From the NCBI RefSeq assembly GCF_011386835.1, contig NC_088792.1, positions 236,288,394 through 236,352,393 of the forward strand: a stretch of DNA of 64,000 nt. Direction: 5' to 3'. Of this stretch, positions 56,366 through 64,000 are shown one piece after another; the stretch's first letter is position 1, and the number at the start of each line of letters is the position of its first letter. The stretch comes from Chrysemys picta bellii (taxonomy: Eukaryota; Chordata; Testudines; Emydidae). The notes beneath the pieces were generated by a model. That model was not told the origin of the DNA, did not search any database, and saw nothing but the letters and a program-made list of their open reading frames with translations. The position numbers were made by a program, and so were the translations under genes.

Positions 56366-58474
56366 TATAATTATAGCAGATAGATGGCAAGAAGAAGTGT
56401 GTGATTGAATAAGAAAGGGAAGCACATTGAGATAGTTTCTGGGGTTATTTTTGGGGTGGGGTGGGGAAACAAGAAAAGGTAATTTGAAGAGAAAACACAC
56501 CAAAGGGACTGTGAAAACAAAACTGCTAGATAGGAGAGAGGAAAAAAAGTAGATTGGAGGGAAAATAGAAAAGAGTGAACAAAAAATAAGGGAGACAATG
56601 GGCTTAGTTAATTGCCCCTCAACACGGTCTCCCTTTCACACTTGGTTCTAGTGGTAATTCCCCATTTGAATTATGCAGAATATCTCTTAGAACAGTAGAA
56701 TGTTTCAAAACAGATGAAACTTTTTAAGTCTGACCACTCTAAATACAACTGCTATGTTACAGACTCAGTGTATGCATTCATTTTAACGGTATTTTATGAA
56801 TTATGAACAATACTATGAGGCATGTCCATCTGGCATCTTATTGTATTTGCTTATATTTGTTGTCTCTCTGAAAGGTTAAAATTACAGAACAAGCTTTCTT
56901 TGTCTGAGCTTCACAAAAGGGGTTTGGGTCTGTTGCTCTTTTTTCCCATTAATGTAATAAAATTCATTTTGGTTTTACTTGCTGCCATTTTCAATAAATC
57001 ATGTCCTGTACCTGTTATCTCATCATAGGTGGTTCCCCTCCCTCCATTTTCATGTGTGTTGTGATAATTACCTCTTTGAGGTCTATGGTGAAATCCTGGC
57101 CCTATTTAAATCAATGGCAAAAAAACCATTGACTTCAACGGGGCAAAGTTTTTCACCCTTTATACCTAAATACATTAGAATTCCTGGATCTATTTTCCTT
57201 TTCTGGGTTTTCCATAGAACCCCCCGCAAAAATGTGTCTGAGAGTGTGTGCCTCTAAATCCTTCGATGACTTACAATATGATCTTTACTCCTTATGTTAG
57301 GCTCTAAGTACAGCAGAATCAGTTTCACCTACCGACTTTCAATTGGCATCAGTCATCATTATCTTGCTGTACCATGTTTTCTGGGAGTGGCTCCAACATC
57401 TTGTTTGGGGCCTTGTAAGTCTTGGCAGCAGCTCTGCCTACACAGTAAGGAGCTAGTGACAAACTGTAAAAATGACAGAGACAGATCAGTTTAGAGGGTC
57501 ACAGTTTTATGGGTCACATGGAAAGATGTAGTTTATGTATTGTTTCTTCCTGAACATAGTACTGTATTTCAAGCACAAAACAATATTTCATGCCACAAAC
57601 TACAAAGTTTTGGGGTCTGATTCAGAAAACCCTTACTGACATGAGGTTTAATTCTGTCACATTTACGCCTCCATTTTGCATCCCCGATCAGACCTTGGCA
57701 TAGCCTCATTGACTTAAACGAGTCTCCAGCACTGCACAGGCACCGCGGTCCTCCTCCAGGAATTTGATTGCAGAATTGAGCCATGAATCCCACAGAGTAG
57801 TACATTACTCATGTGAGTCGCCCACAGGTACGGTATTACTCAGCGTGAGGAAGGGTGGATGAGTGGGGTCCGTTGACTTCAATGGGATTACTCACTTGAG
57901 GGAAGGTTTGCAGGATAAGGGTCTTAGATTTTAAAAGAAGTCATTATTTTTTTTCTAAAATTACACAATAAAAGTATACTGGGCTTCTCAAATGCTAAAT
58001 TACTCACAAACTCACCCCCTCCCCTCAAATCATACACACACACACAGAGGCACATTTAGTGTGTAGGATTTTTTTGTTCAAAATGGCATTAAAAAGAGGG
58101 AATGGCAGTGTGAGAATAGGTGGACTTAATGGGTTAAAAACTGTGTAAATGTTACTCTAGTTAAATTACAGCTTGTTGTTCAGATGAATACTCTCCACTT
58201 CTCATATAGCTTTAAATTATGGACAAATGCTTGCAATTGTGAACTACCTACATTGTGGCTGCCTGTTCCCAGGCTTCATCAACCCTAGCTGTCCAATGGG
58301 ATTACTGTAAGCTTTCACGGCAGTCTGCCAGCCACTGATCAGAAATTCATATCCCTGGATGTTAGATTGCTCTCTTTATTCCATCCTTGTGATGGCTGTG
58401 ATTGCTGTCATGGTGTTAGGTTAGAAATTAGCATTTTGTGGCCCAAATTTTGCCATCCAGAACATAATCAGAAA

Positions 58475-58507
<33 letters not shown>

Positions 58508-61426
58508 GAGAAATCAAAGAATAGTAATTTCATCTGTCAAAGAAGGGAAATGCAGTGCTACCATGATACAGATGTCTACGAAACTTAGGTCAGGAAATGT
58601 TGTGGTATTTATGGTCCTATTTGGCAAATGCTGAGGCAGGTGGTGCTTTTCTGTTACCGCAGACCTCAGTTCATAGATTAATGGTTTTCCTCTGATAAAA
58701 AAATAAATAAAAATATCCATCGGTGAAACTATAGGTGGGCTTCAGAAACTCTTAAATTAAAACAAAAAAAAAAACAACACAAGGATCTCTAGCAGATACT
58801 TTCAAGGACATGCTGAATTAATCACAAGAGGCTGGTTAGCAGGAGGTCAGAGAGAGACTTCTTAGCATCATTTTGGGTCATATGTCTAGAGGCGATGGCA
58901 GTATGTATGTGCTGTATTGTAATATCCCCTTTCTAGTTTACTTGTCTGAGTCAAAAAAGGATGAACGCATATTGCATAGGGCTGTTGAAAGGAAAGACAC
59001 ACTGGTAAATATCAATAGTTTTTTTTGCTGTTCTTTTAAAACTGAGTCATATCTGACAAAGAAATAAAAATATTACATTGTTTTTCACCAATTTTATGCT
59101 ATACTTACTAGTCCTTTTATTCCTTACATTTTTGTCTCTAAATGTGTTAGATTTGGTGATACAAACGTGCTTATTAAACAGCAGAGTAATATTCACTGAT
59201 CAAATGTCTTTAGATGAACATATCTTATTGTTCTGAACAAAGATCTTGTCTGTTTACAAAACAATCAGGGCTTAATTACAGAAAATTATTGCAAGTATTT
59301 AAAATTTAGGGTAGATATATGGTAGGTCCTTTAAAGATAACTTGTTATTCTTTTTAGGCGATTCACAGACATGCTAATTTTTCCTGTCATTAACACTGAG
59401 CAAGCTGGAAGGATTCTGACATGCGAGGTGCACAGATTCTGTTAGTAGCCTTGATTTTTATCCACCCAAGCTTATCCGTCATCTTTAATCATGCAAAAAG
59501 CAGGATTACTTAATCATTTCATTTTATTGAAAAGAAAAAGAAAGATTTACATTAAAATGATGACATGCAGGAAAAAAATAAATTGAAAATGATTATGAAG
59601 AAAATGTAATGTGGAGACTAAAGCTCCATTGGTTTTGTGATGCTCATTTAAAACAATGATCTAGCAAAGCCAAGATATAAAAGTAATGATGATGTTAGCT
59701 GTTGAAATATAACCATCTTATCTTTGCATTTTAACATGCATCCTAACATGGTGTATGTAGCCAATTATAGAGAATAACCAAGAAAAAGACTTCCTATTTT
59801 TTTCACCTACAAAGTACTGTTTTAGTGTATTAAATTCTACCTTTGTCTGGTGTATGTGTATTTTAACATGCAAAATGTTCATGAGCATTTAATATACATA
59901 CATGTATTATTCGTTAATCTTGTAGACTAGGCCAAAGTGCACTGGACTACTGAAAATCTGTTATTCTAAATATATGTGTTTCAGTTTTAGAAATTAGGAA
60001 AATTAAGAAATTATTCATGCACTGTATTATATATCTTTGATTTTTCATGTATTGTATCCCAAGTCTATTTTGGATTTTATGCTCTTTAAATTATTGTTTA
60101 ATAAGTATGCTTCATATTATGCTGTGTTCTCACTACTCATTTGTTTATTTTCAGATTAGTTTGGCATTTGAATGTATGCATTTTCAAAGATCTTAAATGG
60201 CTACCATGATTATGTATATTATAATTTAAATAATTTACAGGAGTAGTAAAGAGTGACATCAGACGTTTGTAGCTACAAATCATTTGAGAAGGATTATAGG
60301 TTCCTGAAGAAAGTTTGTTTCTTAAACTAGCAAACGATGAGACTTTTCTTTCTGTATCTCTAACAAGTGACTTTTTCATCAAAGAATATTTTATTCCACT
60401 GTGGTTCTCCATTTACAAAACCCTAGATTTTTAGGTCCTGGTCTGATATTTACATAAGCTGGTGCATTAAACAAATAATTACATTACAAATCAGTGTTTA
60501 CCAATTAGGTCATTAATAATGTATCCTACTGTACTAAGCTGAGTGAATTTAAGGTTGAACACACTAATGCCAAATTGTTTTAAATACATTAATGTTTAGT
60601 GTACTCTGAAAAATATCCTTCTTTCTTCTAGTATTTAATACTGTATGTTTTTAGGCATCAGGTATTCCATTCATTTAAAAAATATTCAATGTATCGTCAA
60701 TTTCTCTACCTACACAATATAAACCTATATGTTATAATGCAGAAAAAGGAGAGAGTTAAAAATAGTATATATCTATTGCTTTTCTAACACCAGTAGTTGT
60801 GGCGCTTACCACAATACATTGCTGCATTGTATCTGTACAATACTTGGCTTTGATAGGTGACTGCCTTTGATAAGTAACCTTGTAGCAGTGAAACAGTTAA
60901 AGCCACAGAATAAATACGTACAAATTAAAGATATTTTTGAGTGATCCCTAAACTTCCAGGGTTATCCTGTAATAACTGAATATTACTTGCAGTAATTTTA
61001 ATTTTGGAGAAGGGTATACATACTAGATAGGTTATGACATCTCAAAACCTATGGATTTCTTGTGCCTGCCTTACCAAAACTGCTTTATAAACTCAGTTTC
61101 CTTGTGCTATTTTAAAGGTTTTAATTACTTTTTGAAAGTAACTTTTATAGCATTGTATGTACTAAAAAAGCTATTTTAAACTGTTTCTTTTAAATAAATC
61201 CTATTTGTATTCATCGGGTTGGATGCTTTGATCTGCCTATTGTGCCACCAATCTTTGAAATACAATTAGAATCATAAATTGAAAAATTAAAGAAAAATAT
61301 GATTTAACATTCCACACTTAGATGACCTTGAACTTTTTTAGGCACACCCACCATTATTTTGTAGACTTTAACATAACAGTAGTAAGAGAACTGCACAGCA
61401 TACTGTACTATGTCTAGTTACTATCC
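56366..61426. other. AT-rich, repeat-poor sequence
   Basis: Repeats are few: a (CA)n at about 58030-58045, a (GA)n at 58474-58511, and TCAATGG-type palindromes at about 57085-57165 and 57600-57900. No coding domain is visible. The interval 59100-61400 has little recognisable transposon sequence and could hold conserved non-coding elements of a neighbouring gene. Confidence 0.4.
58474..58511. repeat. (GA)n microsatellite
   Basis: An imperfect run of GA units with one interruption (GACAGAG). Confidence 0.93.
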
Positions 61427-61434
61427 CTGTAGTG

Positions 61435-61756
61435 CAGTGGTTCTTAACCTTTACTGCAGCCTGCACCCCTTTGGTTCTCAAAATATGTTCTCGCACCCCT
61501 TAAACCTAAAAAATATGTTCTCGCATCCCTTAAGCCTAGATATATTTTTTGTTTGTATATTACAGTAATCGTTAAAAAGTGTATAATGCTAATAATTACA
61601 TAGGTTTGATGAAACAAAGTAGTTGTACTTACGTGCCTGTGCTTAATTTGTGTTTTCGATGATTTACCTTCTAAAAAAATCTGGCATGTCTCACACCCCC
61701 GGAAAGGGCATCTCGCACCCCCAGGGGATGCGTGCACCCCAGATTAAGAACCAATG
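61435..61756. mobile_element. hAT-type MITE with perfect 8-bp target duplication
   Basis: Ends CAGTGGTTCTTAACCT and AGATTAAGAACCAATG are inverted (14 of 16). The 8-mer CTGTAGTG flanks both sides (61427-61434 and 61757-61764). Inside, a 30-bp unit AAATATGTTCTCGCAC... is tandemly duplicated (61481-61510 and 61511-61540, 27 of 30 identical). It is non-coding. The ends resemble those of Charlie-like hAT elements. Confidence 0.94.
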
Positions 61757-61764
61757 CTGTAGTG

Positions 61765-63945
61765 GGTGAGGTAAAGTAAACTTATTTTACATCTAGACTC
61801 TTAGAAATATAAAAGTGATCTGTAGATTTCTCTGGACACTATAAAATTTCAGTACATTTTGTTTTTAAGGTATTGCACGCGTTTCTATACAGCTGGCAAT
61901 GAATTTAGATGGTACTTTGTAGTACATAAATACATATAACACATTTGATACATATTTGATATTAAAGAAATTATGTACTGATACCTCAGCATAATATTTA
62001 AGGAAGGTAAGATTATGTAATTTTCTACCTTTTTTAAAATAAATCAATGGAAATATTTCTTACTTTCTCTTTTTATGCCAGCTGAAGTTATGGTGTTGGT
62101 GTAATTTTTTGCTTAGATGTAGAACTGGTGATTTGCTGCAGGCTGTCTTGAAAACATTACCATTATTTACTAAAAAGAGTTGGCCCCAGTCCTGCAATGA
62201 CTGACTTAAATGGCATTATTTGTGCCTGTGAAATAGTTGCAGGGGTGGGTCCCTAGTTTGAACATTTAAGTTAGCACCTGAAAAACTGAAATAAAAAAGT
62301 CTCCTAATGTCTGGATAGCATAGGGTGTTTTTAGTTTAGCTATTTGCTATTTTAAAATGTACACTTCTGATTTGATGTGTTATATTCTGATGTATCTTTT
62401 ATAATTTTTCTGAAAAGATGATGTTTTAAATAAAAAAAAGTAGTACTCATTCAAATAATGTTACTTTTAGACTTCACAGGTCATTGACATCATCAAGTGT
62501 TAGGTAAATTATGGCTTGGCTACTTCAAAGTAAATATTTACATCTTTACACATCTTTGAAGATGGAAAACAGAGATGATGATCAGAAATCATACAAGTAT
62601 AGTCAGAGCAGCAAGGATGAGGGACAAAAATAGCAACAAATGTAGGTACTATAATATTTAAGCAATAGGTGGCAGTGTTACCTTAATGCTCTTTTCTTTG
62701 AATTTAAAAAGGATGGGAGTACTTAAGAGGAACATGACATGTGTTTTACTTGTGCATAATTGCAGATATGTATAAACAAATTTAACACAGTACAGGATGT
62801 TTTAGAAAACTTTTCCTAACAAAGTTTAATTTAAGTATCCATCCTTTACATTACCTTAATTTTTTTGTTCTACAGTGATTATTAATTAAAATATTATATT
62901 GGAGTCCAAAATATTTATCTTATAGCTGGAAAATAAGTGAACAACATTTTCTATAGCATTTTAAAAAGTGACATCATTTTCAACTTCATTAACTATGGTA
63001 GTGAAAAACAACAATATTATAAAGTATGTGAAATACATTATTTTTCTGGACATTTCCAATTTAAAAATGTAGGCTCTACTTAATATAAGATCTAGAGTAT
63101 AGCACTTCCATAGAACTTACTATATACACCTTAAGAGTTTGTTTAGTATGTTCAGAACAGTATCACCGGTATATGCTTAAACGAGTCTACAAATCTTATT
63201 TCCCCTCTCCATACAAAAATGCTTCCTATGCACATCTTCCAGAAAGGGATACATAAACCAAAATAGGAGTGGCATCACTTAGAAAAACAGATATATAAGC
63301 AGACATTTTCAAATATACCAATATGCTTATTAATTTGAAACATAAAAGATTTCAGAAAAGGTAAAAATGTATAGCACAAATTAAGAATATTTGTAATTAG
63401 TTACAATTGTTTTGGTTATTTGAATGTTTATTCATATGCCCATTTCATCATATAATAATTAAAATACCATACTGACCAATGCAGCTGACATATTCCATAC
63501 CATGTGCTCTACTTCTAGGATACAGCTTTCATATAGTACTGCTCCAAGAAACACGTTCGTCAATGTGTGCTAGCAACACCGTGCTGTACTTTTGCAGTTT
63601 TGTTAAAGACGATGGATTTTCTATAGGATTTATATCTGTTTGATAATTAACCATTAACTATTTCTTATTTTGTACCCCTTTTTAATCTAAACAATAGCAT
63701 GTTACTTGTAAGAAGAAGAAAGGTAAATGATAATCATGCTGGGGAAAGAAGATAGTGATGGATAGAAGCAATGATGAAATGTGTCTGATAGGGTAGTTTT
63801 CTTCTGTACCACCATTTCGTTGCTGCTCTGGGACTACTGCAAAATGGTGGATACTTATATTTTATGGAAAATGTAAATTTTATAGTAACCTTTCTATAGA
63901 ATCTAAATTGCTACCTCCCTACACCCCTTTTATATTTCCTTGTAG
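61765..63945. other. AT-rich, repeat-poor sequence upstream of the candidate exon
   Basis: No repeat signature was recognised. Homeodomain-type TAATTAG appears (63394-63400, GTAATTAGTTACAATTG), but single motifs prove nothing. The sequence could be the 3' part of a large intron. Confidence 0.4.
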
Positions 63946-63996
63946 AAATGAGTGTGTCAGGTTTTCCTTCTGAAACTAGCAATAATACGAATAAAG
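63946..63996 (+). other. Candidate host-gene exon, 51 bp
   Basis: The acceptor is TACACCCCTTTTATATTTCCTTGTAG-type (63920-63945), and the donor GTAA begins at 63997 and is cut by the window end. Only one frame is open: two bases completing a codon, then MSVSGFPSETSNNTNK, then one base. The other two frames contain stops. The entry phase equals the exit phase of the candidate exon at 48795-48837. I do not recognise the gene. Confidence 0.45.
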
Positions 63997-64000
63997 GTAA

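Overview
The window looks like non-coding DNA from a vertebrate, most likely a cryptodiran turtle. Three things point that way. There are several CR1 LINE copies ending in the CR1 3' signature (GGTCCCTTCCA...GATTCTATGATT type). There is a turtle-type tRNA-derived SINE with a CR1-like tail at 54251-54436. There is a mix of DIRS, Penelope-like, hAT-type MITE and CORE-SINE elements typical of non-avian reptiles. No bacterial-style gene, rRNA, functional tRNA or CRISPR array is present. Almost all long open frames are either transposon remnants or chance.

Layout. 1-643: 3' half of a CR1 LINE (+). 859-1366: hAT-like MITE. 2302-7947: a nearly full-length DIRS tyrosine-recombinase retrotransposon (+) with inverted terminal repeats, Gag, RT/RNase H, recombinase and an internal complementary region (ICR). 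It is dead: the RT active site is changed and the recombinase is truncated. 10544-10850: palindromic MITE. 13667-14330: CR1 (-). About 15490-16420: unidentified, possibly LTR-like, repeat. 16700-17212: CR1 (+). 18771-18936: Penelope-type terminal repeat forming a perfect 44-bp palindrome around a hammerhead-ribozyme-like core. 19504-23707: a 4.2-kb APE-type LINE broken by a CR1 insertion (21559-22430) and by a hAT MITE (22554-22968, 8-bp target duplication). 26090-27110: L2-like remnants. 28055-28324: hAT MITE. 30848-32720: two probable LTRs in opposite orientation, the second interrupted at its TATA box by a hAT MITE (31884-32519). 33513-34456: long palindromic MITE with tRNA-like modules. 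37-41 kb: a truncated hAT MITE, a small palindromic MITE and CORE-SINEs. 50798-52400: Penelope-like element with YIDD reverse transcriptase and GIY-YIG endonuclease, ending in a second hammerhead-like motif. 52739-53734: GC-rich element with an internal minisatellite. 54251-54436: turtle SINE (-). 61435-61756: hAT MITE with a perfect 8-bp target duplication.

Host gene content. The only support for a host gene is two short candidate exons on the + strand, 48795-48837 (43 bp) and 63946-63996 (51 bp). Each has a good polypyrimidine/AG acceptor and a GTAAG/GTAA donor, and their reading phases are compatible. If real, most of the right half of the window is one intron of about 15 kb. I could not identify the gene.

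Most unusual signals. (a) Two local templated duplications: 155 bp copied 2.6 kb away and flanked by a 9-bp direct repeat, and 30 bp copied about 0.8 kb into the Penelope RT. (b) The palindrome-embedded hammerhead core. (c) A MITE whose target duplication copies an LTR TATA box. (d) A nested LINE whose catalytic FADD region is missing exactly where CR1 was inserted. (e) A dispersed family of short palindromes built on TCAATGGGA / TCCCATTGA cores.
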